Source: Sacculina carcini
Lineage: Eukaryota > Arthropoda > Thecostraca > Sacculinidae
Direction: 5' to 3'
Assembly (NCBI GenBank): GCA_916048095.2
Contig: OU696593.1
Location: 434,001 to 498,000 of the forward strand
Length of the DNA: 64,000 bases
The notes below the pieces were generated by a model, which saw nothing but the letters and a program-made list of their open reading frames with translations, had not been told where the DNA came from and ran no database searches. Below are positions 23,501 through 37,300 of the stretch, in pieces (the first letter of the stretch is position 1; each line of letters starts with the position of its first letter). Both the position numbers and the translations under genes were made by a program.

Positions 23501-26500
23501 TACCTAAGTGTGCCCTAAGTGTTACCTAAGTGTTACCTAAGTGTTACCTAAGTGTTACCTAAGTGTTACCTAAGTGTTACCTAAGTGTTACCTAAGTGTT
23601 ACCTAAGTGTACCCTAAGCGTTACCTAAGTGTGCCCTAAGTGTTACCTAAGTGTGCCCTAAGTGTTACCTAAGTGTTACCTAAGTGTTACCTAAGTGTGC
23701 CCTAAGTGTTACCTAAGTGTTACCTAAGTGTGCCCTAAGTGTTACCTAAGTGTGCCCTAAGTGTTACCTAAGTTTGCCCTAAGTGTTACATAAGTGTGCC
23801 CTAAGTGTTACCTAAGTGTTACCTAAGTGTGCCCTAAGTGTTACCTAATTGTGCCCTAAGTGTTACCTAAGTGTTACCTAAGTGTTACCTAAGTGTTACC
23901 TAAGTGTTACCTAAGTGCGCCCTAAGTGTTACCTAAGTTTGCCATAAGTGTTACATAAGTGTGCCCTAAGTGTTACCTAAGTGTGCCCTAAGTGTTACCT
24001 AAGTGTTACCTAAGTGTGCCCTAAGTGTTACCTACGTGTGCCCTAAGTGTTACCTAAGTGTGCCCTAAGTGTGCCCTAAGTGTGCCCTAAGTGTGCCCTA
24101 AGTGTTACCTAAGTGTGCCCTAAGTGTTACCTAAGTGCGCCCTAAGTGTTACCTAAGTTTGCCATAAGTGTTACATAAGTGTGCCCTAAGTGTTACCTAA
24201 GTGTTACCTAAGTGTGCCCTAAGTGTTACCTACGTGTGCCCTAAGTGTTACCTAAGTGTGCCCTAAGTGTTACCTACGTGTGCCCTAAGTGTTACCTACG
24301 TGTGCCCTAAGTGTTACCTAAGTGTTACCTAAGTGTGCCCTAAGTGTGCCCTAAGTGTGCCCTAAGTGTTACCTAAGTGTGCCCTAAGTGTTACCTAAGT
24401 GTGCCCTAAGTGTTACCTACGTGTGCCCTAAGTGTTACCTAAGTGTACCCTAAGTGTTACCTCAGTGTTACCTAAGTGTTACCTAAGTGTTACCTAAGTG
24501 TTACCTAAGTGTTACCTAAGTGTTACCTAAGTGTTACCTAAGTGTACCCTAAGTGTTACCTAAGTGTTACCTAAGTGTTACCTAAGTGTTACCTCAGTGT
24601 GCCCTAAGTGTTACCTAAGTGTGCCCTAAGTGTTACCTAAGTGTTACCTAAGTGTTACCTAAGTGTTACCTAAGTGTACCCTAAGCGTTACCTAAGTGTG
24701 CCCTAAGTGTTACCTAAGTGTGCCCTAAGTGTTACCTAAGTGTTACCTAAGTGTTACCTAAGTGTGCCCTAAGTGTTACCTAAGTGTTACCTAAGTGTGC
24801 CCTAAGTGTTACCTAAGTGTGCCCTAAGTGTTACCTAAGTTTGCCCTAAGTGTTACATAAGTGTGCCCTAAGTGTTACCTAAGTGTTACCTAAGTGTGCC
24901 CTAAGTGTTACCTAATTGTGCCCTAAGTGTTACCTAAGTGTTACCTAAGTGTTACCTAAGTGTTACCTAAGTGTTACCTAAGTGCGCCCTAAGTGTTACC
25001 TAAGTTTGCCATAAGTGTTACATAAGTGTGCCCTAAGTGTTACCTAAGTGTGCCCTAAGTGTTACCTAAGTGTTACCTAAGTGTGCCCTAAGTGTTACCT
25101 ACGTGTGCCCTAAGTGTTACCTAAGTGTGCCCTAAGTGTGCCCTAAGTGTGCCCTAAGTGTGCCCTAAGTGTTACCTAAGTGTGCCCTAAGTGTTACCTA
25201 AGTGCGCCCTAAGTGTTACCTAAGTTTGCCATAAGTGTTACATAAGTGTGCCCTAAGTGTTACCTAAGTGTTACCTAAGTGTGCCCTAAGTGTTACCTAC
25301 GTGTGCCCTAAGTGTTACCTAAGTGTACCCTAAGTGTTACCTCAGTGTTACCTAAGTGTTACCTAAGTGTTACCTAAGTGTTACCTAAGTGTTACCTAAG
25401 TGTTACCTAAGTGTTACCTAAGTGTTACCTAAGTGTACCCTAAGTGTTACCTAAGTGTTACCTAAGTGTTACCTAAGTGTTACCTCAGTGTGCCCTAAGT
25501 GTTACCTAAGTGTGCCCTAAGTGTTACCTAAGTGTTACCTAAGTGTTACCTAAGTGTTACCTAAGTGTTACCTAAGTGTTACCTAAGTGTTACCTAAGTG
25601 TACCCTAAGTGTTACCTAAGTGTGCCCTAAGTGTTACCTAAGTGTGCCCTAAGTGTTACCTAAGTGTTACCTAAGTGTTACCTAAGTGTGCCCTAAGTGT
25701 TACCTAAGTGTTACCTAAGTGTGCCCTAAGTGTTACCTAAGTGTGCCCTAAGTGTTACCTAAGTTTGCCCTAAGTGTTACATAAGTGTGCCCTAAGTGTT
25801 ACCTAAGTGTTACCTAAGTGTGCCCTAAGTGTTACCTAATTGTGCCCTAAGTGTTACCTAAGTGTTACCTAAGTGTTACCTAAGTGTTACCTAAGTGTTA
25901 CCTAAGTGCGCCCTAAGTGTTACCTAAGTTTGCCATAAGTGTTACATAAGTGTGCCCTAAGTGTTACCTAAGTGTGCCCTAAGTGTTACCTAAGTGTTAC
26001 CTAAGTGTTACCTAAGTGTTACCTAAGTGTTACCTAAGTGTTACCTAAGTGTACCCTAAGCGTTACCTAAGTGTGCCCTAAGTGTTACCTAAGTGTGCCC
26101 TAAGTGTTACCTAAGTGTTACCTAAGTGTTACCTAAGTGTGCCCTAAGTGTTACCTAAGTGTTACCTAAGTGTGCCCTAAGTGTTACCTAAGTGTGCCCT
26201 AAGTGTTACCTAAGTTTGCCCTAAGTGTTACATAAGTGTGCCCTAAGTGTTACCTAAGTGTTACCTAAGTGTGCCCTAAGTGTTACCTAATTGTGCCCTA
26301 AGTGTTACCTAAGTGTTACCTAAGTGTTACCTAAGTGCGCCCTAAGTGTTACCTAAGTTTGCCATAAGTGTTACATAAGTGTGCCCTAAGTGTTACCTAA
26401 GTGTTACCTAAGTGTGCCCTAAGTGTTACCTACGTGTGCCCTAAGTGTTACCTACGTGTGCCCTAAGTGTTACCTAAGTGTGCCCTAAGTGTGCCCTAAG

Positions 26501-29500
26501 TGTGCCCTAAGTGTGCCCTAAGTGTTACCTAAGTGTGCCCTAAGTGTTACCTAAGTGTGCCCTAAGTGTTACCTACGTGTGCCCTAAGTGTTACCTAAGT
26601 GTACCCTAAGTGTTACCTCAGTGTTACCTAAGTGTTACCTAAGTGTTACCTAAGTGTTACCTAAGTGTTACCTAAGTGTTACCTAAGTGTTACCTAAGTG
26701 TTACCTAAGTGTACCCTAAGTGTTACCCAAGTGTTACCTAAGTGTTACCTAAGTGTTACCTCAGTGTGCCCTAAGTGTTACCTAAGTGTGCCCTAAGTGT
26801 TACCTAAGTGTTACCTAAGTGTTACCTAAGTGTTACCTAAGTGTTACCTAAGTGTTACCTAAGTGTTACCTAAGTGTTACCTAAGTGTACCCTAAGTGTT
26901 ACCTAAGTGTTACCTAAGTGTTACCTAAGTGTTACCTCAGTGTGCCCTAAGTGTTACCTAAGTGTGCCCTAAGTGTTACCTAAGTGTTACCTAAGTGTTA
27001 CCTAAGTGTTACCTAAGTGTTACCTAAGTGTTACCTAAGTGTTACCTAAGTGTACCCTAAGCGTTACCTAAGTGTGCCCTAAGTGTTACCTAAGTGTGCC
27101 CTAAGTGTTACCTAAGTGTTACCTAAGTGTTACCTAAGTGTTACCTCAGTGTGCCCTAAGTGTTACCTAAGTGTGCCCTAAGTGTTACCTAAGTGTTACC
27201 TAAGTGTTACCTAAGTGTACCCTAAGTGTTACCTAAGTGTTACCTAAGTGTTACCTAAGTGTTACCTAAGTGTGCCCTAAGTGTTACCTAATTGTGCCCT
27301 AAGTGTTACCTAAGTTTGCCCTAAGTGTTACATAAGTGTTACCTAAGTGTGCCCTAAGTGTTACCTAAGTGTGCCCTAAGTGTTACCTAAGTGTGCCCTA
27401 AGTGTTACCTACGTGTGCCCTAAGTGTTACCTAAGTGTGCCCTAAGTGTTACCTAAGTGTTACCTAAGTGTTACCTAAGTGCGCCCTAAGTGTTACCTAA
27501 GTTTGCCATAAGTGTTACATAAGTGTGCCCTAAGTGTTACCTAAGTGTTACCTAAGTGTGCCCTAAGTGTTACCTACGTGTGCCCTAAGTGTTACCTAAG
27601 TGTTACCTAAGTGTTACCTAAGTGTTACCTAAGTGTTACCTAAGTGCGCCCTAAGTGTTACCTAAGTTTGCCATAAGTGTTACATAAGTGTGCCCTAAGT
27701 GTTACCTAAGTGTTACCTAAGTGTGCCCTAAGTGTTACCTACGTGTGCCCTAAGTGTTACCTACGTGTGCCCTAAGTGTTACCTAAGTGTTACCTAAGTG
27801 TGCCCTAAGTGTGCCCTAAGTGTGCCCTAAGTGTTACCTAAGTGTGCCCTAAGTGTTACCTAAGTGTGCCCTAAGTGTTACCTACGTGTGCCCTAAGTGT
27901 TACCTAAGTGTACCCTAAGTGTTACCTCAGTGTTACCTAAGTGTTACCTAAGTGTTACCTAAGTGTTACCTAAGTGTTACCTAAGTGTTACCTAAGTGTT
28001 ACCTAAGTGTACACTAAGTGTTACCTAAGTGTTACCTAAGTGTTACCTAAGTGTTACCTCAGTGTGCCCTAAGTGTTACCTAAGTGTGCCCTAAGTGTTA
28101 CCTAAGTGTTACCTAAGTGTACCCTAAGTGTTACCTAAGTGTTACCTAAGTGTTACCTAAGTGTTACCTCAGTGTGCCCTAAGTGTTACCTAAGTGTGCC
28201 CTAAGTGTTACCTAAGTGTTACCTAAGTGTTACCTAAGTGTTACCTAAGTGTTACCTAAGTGTTACCTAAGTGTTACCTAAGTGTACCCTAAGCGTTACC
28301 TAAGTGTGCCCTAAGTGTTACCTAAGTGTGCCCTAAGTGTTACCTAAGTGTTACCTAAGTGTTACCTAAGTGTTACCTCAGTGTGCCCTAAGTGTTACCT
28401 AAGTGTGCCCTAAGTGTTACCTAAGTGTTACCTAAGTGTTACCTAAGTGTACCCTAAGTGTTACCTAAGTGTTACCTAAGTGTTACCTAAGTGTTACCTA
28501 AGTGTGCCCTAAGTGTTACCTAATTGTGCCCTAAGTGTTACCTAAGTTTGCCCTAAGTGTTACATAAGTGTTACCTAAGTGTGCCCTAAGTGTTACCTAA
28601 GTGTGCCCTAAGTGTTACCTAAGTGTGCCCTAAGTGTTACCTACGTGTGCCCTAAGTGTTACCTAAGTGTGCCCTAAGTGTTACCTAAGTGTTACCTAAG
28701 TGTTACCTAAGTGCGCCCTAAGTGTTACCTAAGTTTGCCATAAGTGTTACATAAGTGTGCCCTAAGTGTTACCTAAGTGTTACCTAAGTGTGCCCTAAGT
28801 GTTACCTACGTGTGCCCTAAGTGTTACCTAAGTGTTACCTAAGTGTTACCTAAGTGTTACCTAAGTGTTACCTAAGTGCGCCCTAAGTGTTACCTAAGTT
28901 TGCCATAAGTGTTACATAAGTGTGCCCTAAGTGTTACCTAAGTGTTACCTAAGTGTGCCCTAAGTGTTACCTACGTGTGCCCTAAGTGTTACCTACGTGT
29001 GCCCTAAGTGTTACCTAAGTGTTACCTAAGTGTGCCCTAAGTGTGCCCTAAGTGTGCCCTAAGTGTTACCTAAGTGTGCCCTAAGTGTTACCTAAGTGTG
29101 CCCTAAGTGTTACCTACGTGTGCCCTAAGTGTTACCTAAGTGTACCCTAAGTGTTACCTCAGTGTTACCTAAGTGTTACCTAAGTGTTACCTAAGTGTTA
29201 CCTAAGTGTTACCTAAGTGTTACCTAAGTGTTACCTAAGTGTACCCTAAGTGTTACCTAAGTGTTACCTAAGTGTTACCTAAGTGTTACCTCAGTGTGCC
29301 CTAAGTGTTACCTAAGTGTGCCCTAAGTGTTACCTAAGTGTTACCTAAGTGTTACCTAAGTGTTACCTAAGTGTTACCTAAGTGTTACCTAAGTGTTACC
29401 TAAGTGTACCCTAAGCGTTACCTAAGTGTGCCCTAAGTGTTACCTAAGTGTGCCCTAAGTGTTACCTAAGTGTTACCTAAGTGTGCCCTAAGTGTTACCT

Positions 29501-29974
29501 AAGTGTTACCTAAGTGTGCCCTAAGTGTTACCTAAGTGTGCCCTAAGTGTTACCTAAGTTTGCCCTAAGTGTTACATAAGTGTGCCCTAAGTGTTACCTA
29601 AGTGTTACCTAAGTGTGCCCTAAGTGTTACCTAATTGTGCCCTAAGTGTTACCTAAGTGTTACCTAAGTGTTACCTAAGTGTTACCTAAGTGTTACCTAA
29701 GTGCGCCCTAAGTGTTACCTAAGTTTGCCATAAGTGTTACATAAGTGTGCCCTAAGTGTTACCTAAGTGTGCCCTAAGTGTTACCTAAGTGTTACCTAAG
29801 TGTGCCCTAAGTGTTACCTACGTGTGCCCTAAGTGTTACCTAAGTGTGCCCTAAGTGTGCCCTAAGTGTGCCCTAAGTGTTACCTAATTGTGCCCTAAGT
29901 GTTACCTAAGTGTTACCTAAGTGTTACCTAAGTGTTACCTAAGTGTTACCTAAGTGCGCCCTAAGTGTTACCTA
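20517..29974 (+). repeat. array block: nested HOR-B duplications
   Basis: m5 landmarks are at 20517, 21221, 21650, 22926, 23091, 23938, 24158, 25005, 25225, 25929, 26358, 27502, 27667, 28734, 28899 and 29724. The series 20517-21221-21650 repeats at 25225-25929-26358 (offset 4,708 bp). Intervals of 1,067 bp repeat at 23091, 24158 and 27667. A 1,232-bp step links 27502/27667 to 28734/28899. No m8 is seen here, while m11 and m12 are frequent. TGTTACCCAAG near 22013 and 26721 is a private shared variant. Confidence 0.82.
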
Positions 29975-32900
29975 AGTGTGCCCTAAGTGTTACCTAAGTG
30001 TTACCTAAGTGTTACCTAAGTGTTACCTAAGTGTTACCTAAGTGTTACCTAAGTGTACCCTAAGCGTTACCTAAGTGTGCCCTAAGTGTTACCTAAGTGT
30101 GCCCTAAGTGTTACCTAAGTGTTACCTAAGTGTTACCTAAGTGTGCCCTAAGTGTTACCTAAGTGTTACCTAAGTGTGCCCTAAGTGTTACCTAAGTGTG
30201 CCCTAAGTGTTACCTAAGTTTGCCCTAAGTGTTACATAAGTGTGCCCTAAGTGTTACCTAAGTGTTACCTAAGTGTGCCCTAAGTGTTACCTAATTGTGC
30301 CCTAAGTGTTACCTAAGTGTTACCTAAGTGTTACCTAAGTGCGCCCTAAGTGTTACCTAAGTTTGCCATAAGTGTTACATAAGTGTGCCCTAAGTGTTAC
30401 CTAAGTGTTACCTAAGTGTGCCCTAAGTGTTACCTACGTGTGCCCTAAGTGTTACCTACGTGTGCCCTAAGTGTTACCTAAGTGTGCCCTAAGTGTGCCC
30501 TAAGTGTGCCCTAAGTGTGCCCTAAGTGTTACCTAAGTGTGCCCTAAGTGTTACCTAAGTGTGCCCTAAGTGTTACCTACGTGTGCCCTAAGTGTTACCT
30601 AAGTGTACCCTAAGTGTTACCTCAGTGTTACCTAAGTGTTACCTAAGTGTTACCTAAGTGTTACCTAAGTGTTACCTAAGTGTTACCTAAGTGTTACCTA
30701 AGTGTTACCTAAGTGTACCCTAAGTGTTACCCAAGTGTTACCTAAGTGTTACCTAAGTGTTACCTCAGTGTGCCCTAAGTGTTACCTAAGTGTGCCCTAA
30801 GTGTTACCTAAGTGTTACCTAAGTGTTACCTAAGTGTTACCTAAGTGTTACCTAAGTGTTACCTAAGTGTTACCTAAGTGTACCCTAAGTGTTACCTAAG
30901 TGTGCCCTAAGTGTTACCTAAGTGTGCCCTAAGTGTTACCTAAGTGTTACCTAAGTGTTACCTAAGTGTGCCCTAAGTGTTACCTACGTGTGCCCTAAGT
31001 GTTACCTACGTGTGCCCTAAGTGTTACCTAAGTGTGCCCTAAGTGTGCCCTAAGTGTGCCCTAAGTGTGCCCTAAGTGTTACCTAAGTGTGCCCTAAGTG
31101 TTACCTAAGTGTGCCCTAAGTGTTACCTACGTGTGCCCTAAGTGTTACCTAAGTGTACCCTAAATGTTACCTCAGTGTTACCTAAGTGTTACCTAAGTGT
31201 TACCTAAGTGTTACCTAAGTGTTACCTAAGTGTTACCTAAGTGTTACCTAAGTGTACCCTAAGTGTTACCTAAGTGTTACCTAAGTGTTACCTAAGTGTT
31301 ACCTCAGTGTGCCCTAAGTGTTACCTAAGTGTGCCCTAAGTGTTACCTAAGTGTTACCTAAGTGTTACCTAAGTGTTACCTAAGTGTTACCTAAGTGTTA
31401 CCTAAGTGTTACCTAAGTGTACCCTAAGCGTTACCTAAGTGTGCCCTAAGTGTTACCTAAGTGTGCCCTAAGTGTTACCTAAGTGTTACCTAAGTGTTAC
31501 CTAAGTGTGCCCTAAGTGTTACCTAAGTGTTACCTAAGTGTGCCCTAAGTGTTACCTAAGTGTGCCCTAAGTGTTACCTAAGTTTGCCCTAAGTGTTACA
31601 TAAGTGTGCCCTAAGTGTTACCTAAGTGTTACCTAAGTGTGCCCTAAGTGTTACCTAATTGTGCCCTAAGTGTTACCTAAGTGTTACCTAAGTGTTACCT
31701 AAGTGCGCCCTAAGTGTTACCTAAGTTTGCCATAAGTGTTACATAAGTGTGCCCTAAGTGTTACCTAAGTGTTACCTAAGTGTGCCCTAAGTGTTACCTA
31801 CGTGTGCCCTAAGTGTTACCTACGTGTGCCCTAAGTGTTACCTAAGTGTGCCCTAAGTGTGCCCTAAGTGTGCCCTAAGTGTGCCCTAAGTGTTACCTAA
31901 GTGTGCCCTAAGTGTTACCTAAGTGTGCCCTAAGTGTTACCTACGTGTGCCCTAAGTGTTACCTAAGTGTACCCTAAGTGTTACCTCAGTGTTACCTAAG
32001 TGTTACCTAAGTGTTACCTAAGTGTTACCTAAGTGTTACCTAAGTGTTACCTAAGTGTTACCTAAGTGTTACCTAAGTGTACCCTAAGTGTTACCTAAGT
32101 GTTACCTAAGTGTTACCTAAGTGTTACCTAAGTGTGCCCTAAGTGTTACCTAAGTGTGCCCTAAGTGTTACCTAAGTGTTACCTAAGTGTTACCTAAGTG
32201 TTACCTAAGTGTTACCTAAGTGTTACCTAAGTGTTACCTAAGTGTACCCTAAGTGTTACCTAAGTGTGCCCTAAGTGTTACCTAAGTGTGCCCTAAGTGT
32301 TACCTAAGTGTTACCTAAGTGTTACCTAAGTGTGCCCTAAGTGTTACCTAAGTGTTACCTAAGTGTGCCCTAAGTGTTACCTAAGTGTGCCCTAAGTGTT
32401 ACCTAAGTGTGCCCTAAGTGTTACCTAAGTTTGCCCTAAGTGTTACATAAGTGTTACCTAAGTGTGCCCTAAGTGTTACCTAAGTGTGCCCTAAGTGTTA
32501 CCTAAGTGTGCCCTAAGTGTTACCTACGTGTGCCCTAAGTGTTACCTAAGTGTGCCCTAAGTGTTACCTAAGTGTTACCTAAGTGTTACCTAAGTGCGCC
32601 CTAAGTGTTACCTAAGTTTGCCATAAGTGTTACATAAGTGTGCCCTAAGTGTTACCTAAGTGTTACCTAAGTGTGCCCTAAGTGTTACCTACGTGTGCCC
32701 TAAGTGTTACCTAAGTGTTACCTAAGTGTTACCTAAGTGTTACCTAAGTGTTACCTAAGTGCGCCCTAAGTGTTACCTAAGTTTGCCATAAGTGTTACAT
32801 AAGTGTGCCCTAAGTGTTACCTAAGTGTTACCTAAGTGTGCCCTAAGTGTTACCTACGTGTGCCCTAAGTGTTACCTACGTGTGCCCTAAGTGTTACCTA

Positions 32901-34390
32901 AGTGTTACCTAAGTGTGCCCTAAGTGTGCCCTAAGTGTGCCCTAAGTGTTACCTAAGTGTGCCCTAAGTGTTACCTAAGTGTGCCCTAAGTGTTACCTAC
33001 GTGTGCCCTAAGTGTTACCTAAGTGTACCCTAAGTGTTACCTCAGTGTTACCTAAGTGTTACCTAAGTGTTACCTAAGTGTTACCTAAGTGTTACCTAAG
33101 TGTTACCTAAGTGTTACCTAAGTGTACCCTAAGTGTTACCTAAGTGTTACCTAAGTGTTACCTAAGTGTTACCTCAGTGTGCCCTAAGTGTTACCTAAGT
33201 GTGCCCTAAGTGTTACCTAAGTGTTACCTAAGTGTTACCTAAGTGTTACCTAAGTGTTACCTAAGTGTTACCTAAGTGTTACCTAAGTGTACCCTAAGCG
33301 TTACCTAAGTGTGCCCTAAGTGTTACCTAAGTGTGCCCTAAGTGTTACCTAAGTGTTACCTAAGTGTTACCTAAGTGTGCCCTAAGTGTTACCTAAGTGT
33401 TACCTAAGTGTGCCCTAAGTGTTACCTAAGTGTGCCCTAAGTGTTACCTAAGTTTGCCCTAAGTGTTACATAAGTGTGCCCTAAGTGTTACCTAAGTGTT
33501 ACCTAAGTGTGCCCTAAGTGTTACCTAATTGTGCCCTAAGTGTTACCTAAGTGTTACCTAAGTGTTACCTAAGTGTTACCTAAGTGTTACCTAAGTGCGC
33601 CCTAAGTGTTACCTAAGTTTGCCATAAGTGTTACATAAGTGTGCCCTAAGTGTTACCTAAGTGTGCCCTAAGTGTTACCTAAGTGTTACCTAAGTGTGCC
33701 CTAAGTGTTACCTACGTGTGCCCTAAGTGTTACCTAAGTGTGCCCTAAGTGTGCCCTAAGTGTGCCCTAAGTGTGCCCTAAGTGTTACCTAAGTGTGCCC
33801 TAAGTGTTACCTAAGTGCGCCCTAAGTGTTACCTAAGTTTGCCATAAGTGTTACATAAGTGTGCCCTAAGTGTTACCTAAGTGTTACCTAAGTGTGCCCT
33901 AAGTGTTACCTACGTGTGCCCTAAGTGTTACCTAAGTGTACCCTAAGTGTTACCTCAGTGTTACCTAAGTGTTACCTAAGTGTTACCTAAGTGTTACCTA
34001 AGTGTTACCTAAGTGTTACCTAAGTGTTACCTAAGTGTTACCTAAGTGTACCCTAAGTGTTACCTAAGTGTTACCTAAGTGTTACCTAAGTGTTACCTCA
34101 GTGTGCCCTAAGTGTTACCTAAGTGTGCCCTAAGTGTTACCTAAGTGTTACCTAAGTGTTACCTAAGTGTTACCTAAGTGTTACCTAAGTGTTACCTAAG
34201 TGTTACCTAAGTGTACCCTAAGTGTTACCTAAGTGTGCCCTAAGTGTTACCTAAGTGTGCCCTAAGTGTTACCTAAGTGTTACCTAAGTGTTACCTAAGT
34301 GTGCCCTAAGTGTTACCTAAGTGTTACCTAAGTGTGCCCTAAGTGTTACCTAAGTGTGCCCTAAGTGTTACCTAAGTGTGCCCTAAGTGT
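29975..34390 (+). repeat. superblock copy 2
   Basis: Matches 16.67-21.1 kb at an offset of 13,310 bp (m12 near 30.06 kb; m5 at 30362, 31726, 32617, 32782 and 33618), then 13,321 bp after the monomer lost near 20.29 kb. It starts at a junction where m4-m1-m2 runs into seven m1, m3 and m12, with no m5. Near 34.4 kb it changes to the HOR-A ending. TGTTACCCAAG (near 30725) and TAAATG (near 31161) are also found about 8,712 bp upstream. Confidence 0.83.
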
Positions 34391-37300
34391 TACCTAAGTG
34401 TTACCTAAGTGTGCCCTAAGTGTACCCTAAGTGTTACCTAAGTGTTACCTAAGTGTTACCTAAGTGTTACCTAAGTGTTACCTAAGTGTTACCTAAGTGC
34501 GCCCTAAGTGTTACCTAAGTTTGCCATAAGTGTTACATAAGTGTGCCCTAAGTGTTACCTAAGTGTTACCTAAGTGTGCCCTAAGTGTTACCTACGTGTG
34601 CCCTAAGTGTTACCTACGTGTGCCCTAAGTGTTACCTAAGTGTGCCCTAAGTGTGCCCTAAGTGTGCCCTAAGTGTGCCCTAAGTGTTACCTAAGTGTGC
34701 CCTAAGTGTTACCTAAGTGTGCCCTAAGTGTTACCTACGTGTGCCCTAAGTGTTACCTAAGTGTACCCTAAGTGTTACCTCAGTGTTACCTAAGTGTTAC
34801 CTAAGTGTTACCTAAGTGTTACCTAAGTGTTACCTAAGTGTTACCTAAGTGTTACCTAAGTGTTACCTAAGTGTTACCTAAGTGTACCCTAAGTGTTACC
34901 TAAGTGTTACCTAAGTGTTACCTAAGTGTTACCTACGTGTGCCCTAAGTGTTACCTAAGTGTGCCCTAAGTGTTACCTAAGTATGCCCTAAGTGTTACCT
35001 AAGTGTGCCCTAAGTGTTACCTAAGTGTTACCTAAGTGTGCCCTAAGTGTACCCTAAGTGTTACCTAAGTGTTACCTAAGTGTTACCTAAGTGTTATCTA
35101 AGTGTTACCTAAGTGTTACCTAAGTGCGCCCTAAGTGTTACCTAAGTTTGCCATAAGTGTTACATAAGTGTTACCTAAGTGCGCCCTAAGTGTTACCTAA
35201 GTGTGCCCTAAGTGTTACATAAGTGTGCCCTAAGTGTTACCTAAGTGTTACCTAAGTGTGCCCTAAGTGTTACCTACGTGTGCCCTAAGTGTTACCTAAG
35301 TGTGCCCTAAGTGTGCCCTAAGTGTGCCCTAAGTGTGCCCTAAGTGTTACCTAAGTGTGCCCTAAGTGTTACCTAAGTGTGCCCTAAGTGTTACCTACGT
35401 GTGCCCTAAGTGTTACCTAAGTGTACCCTAAGTGTTACCTCAGTGTTACCTAAGTGTTACCTAAGTGTTACCTAAGTGTACCCTAAGTGTTACCTAAGTG
35501 TGCCCTAAGTGTTACCTAAGTGTTACCTAAGTGTTACCTAAGTGTTACCTAAGTGTTACCTAAGTGCGCCCTAAGTGTTACCTAAGTTTGCCATAAGTGT
35601 TACATAAGTGTGCCCTAAGTGTTACCTAAGTGTGCCCTAAGTGTTACCTAAGTGTTACCTAAGTGTGCCCTAAGTGTTACCTACGTGTGCCCTAAGTGTT
35701 ACCTAAGTGTGCCCTAAGTGTGCCCTAAGTGTGCCCTAAGTGTGCCCTAAGTGTTACCTAAGTGTTACCTAAGTGTGCCCTAAGTGTTACCTAAGTGTTA
35801 CCTACGTGTGCCCTAAGTGTTACCTAAGTGTGCCCTAAGTGTTACCTAAGTATGCCCTAAGTGTTACCTAAGTGTGCCCTAAGTGTTACCTAAGTGTTAC
35901 CTAAGTGTGCCCTAAGTGTACCCTAAGTGTTACCTAAGTGTTACCTAAGTGTTACCTAAGTGTTACCTAAGTGTTACCTAAGTGTTACCTAAGTGCGCCC
36001 TAAGTGTTACCTAAGTTTGCCATAAGTGTTACATAAGTGTGCCCTAAGTGTTACCTAAGTGTTACCTAAGTGTGCCCTAAGTGTTACCTACGTGTGCCCT
36101 AAGTGTTACCTACGTGTGCCCTAAGTGTTACCTAAGTGTGCCCTAAGTGTGCCCTAAGTGTGCCCTAAGTGTGCCCTAAGTGTTACCTAAGTGTGCCCTA
36201 AGTGTTACCTAAGTGTGCCCTAAGTGTTACCTACGTGTGCCCTAAGTGTTACCTAAGTGTACCCTAAGTGTTACCTCAGTGTTACCTAAGCGTTACCTAA
36301 GTGTACCCTAAGTGTTACCTAAGTGTGCCCTAAGTGTTACCTAAGTGTGCCCTAAGTGTTACCTAAGTGTTACCTAAGTGTTACCTAAGTGTGCCCTAAG
36401 TGTTACCTAAGTGTTACCTAAGTGTGCCCTAAGTGTTACCTAAGTGTGCCCTAAGTGTTACCTAAGTGTGCCCTAAGTGTTACCTAAGTTTGCCCTAAGT
36501 GTTACATAAGTGTTACCTAAGTGTGCCCTAAGTGTTACCTAAGTGTTACCTAAGTGTGCCCTAAGTGTTACCTAAGTGTGCCCTAAGTGTTACCTACGTG
36601 TGCCCTAAGTGTTACCTAAGTGTGCCCTAAGTGTTACCTAAGTATGCCCTAAGTGTTACCTAAGTGTGCCCTAAGTGTTACCTAAGTGTTACCTAAGTGT
36701 GCCCTAAGTGTACCCTAAGTGTTACCTAAGTGTTACCTAAGTGTTACCTAAGTGTTACCTAAGTGTTACCTAAGTGCGCCCTAAGTGTTACCTAAGTTTG
36801 CCATAAGTGTTACATAAGTGTGCCCTAAGTGTTACCTAAGTGTTACCTAAGTGTGCCCTAAGTGTTACCTACGTGTGCCCTAAGTGTTACCTACGTGTGC
36901 CCTAAGTGTTACCTAAGTGTGCCCTAAGTGTGCCCTAAGTGTGCCCTAAGTGTGCCCTAAGTGTTACCTAAGTGTGCCCTAAGTGTTACCTAAGTGTGCC
37001 CTAAGTGTTACCTACGTGTGCCCTAAGTGTTACCTAAGTGTACCCTAAGTGTTACCTCAGTGTTACCTAAGTGTTACCTAAGTGTTACCTAAGTGTTACC
37101 TAAGTGTTACCTAAGTGTTACCTAAGTGTTACCTAAGTGTTACCTAAGTGTTACCTAAGTGTACCCTAAGTGTTACCTAAGTGTTACCTAAGTGTTACCT
37201 AAGTGTTACCTCAGTGTGCCCTAAGTGTTACCTAAGTGTGCCCTAAGTGTTACCTAAGTGTTACCTAAGTGTTACCTAAGTGTTACCTAAGTGTTACCTA

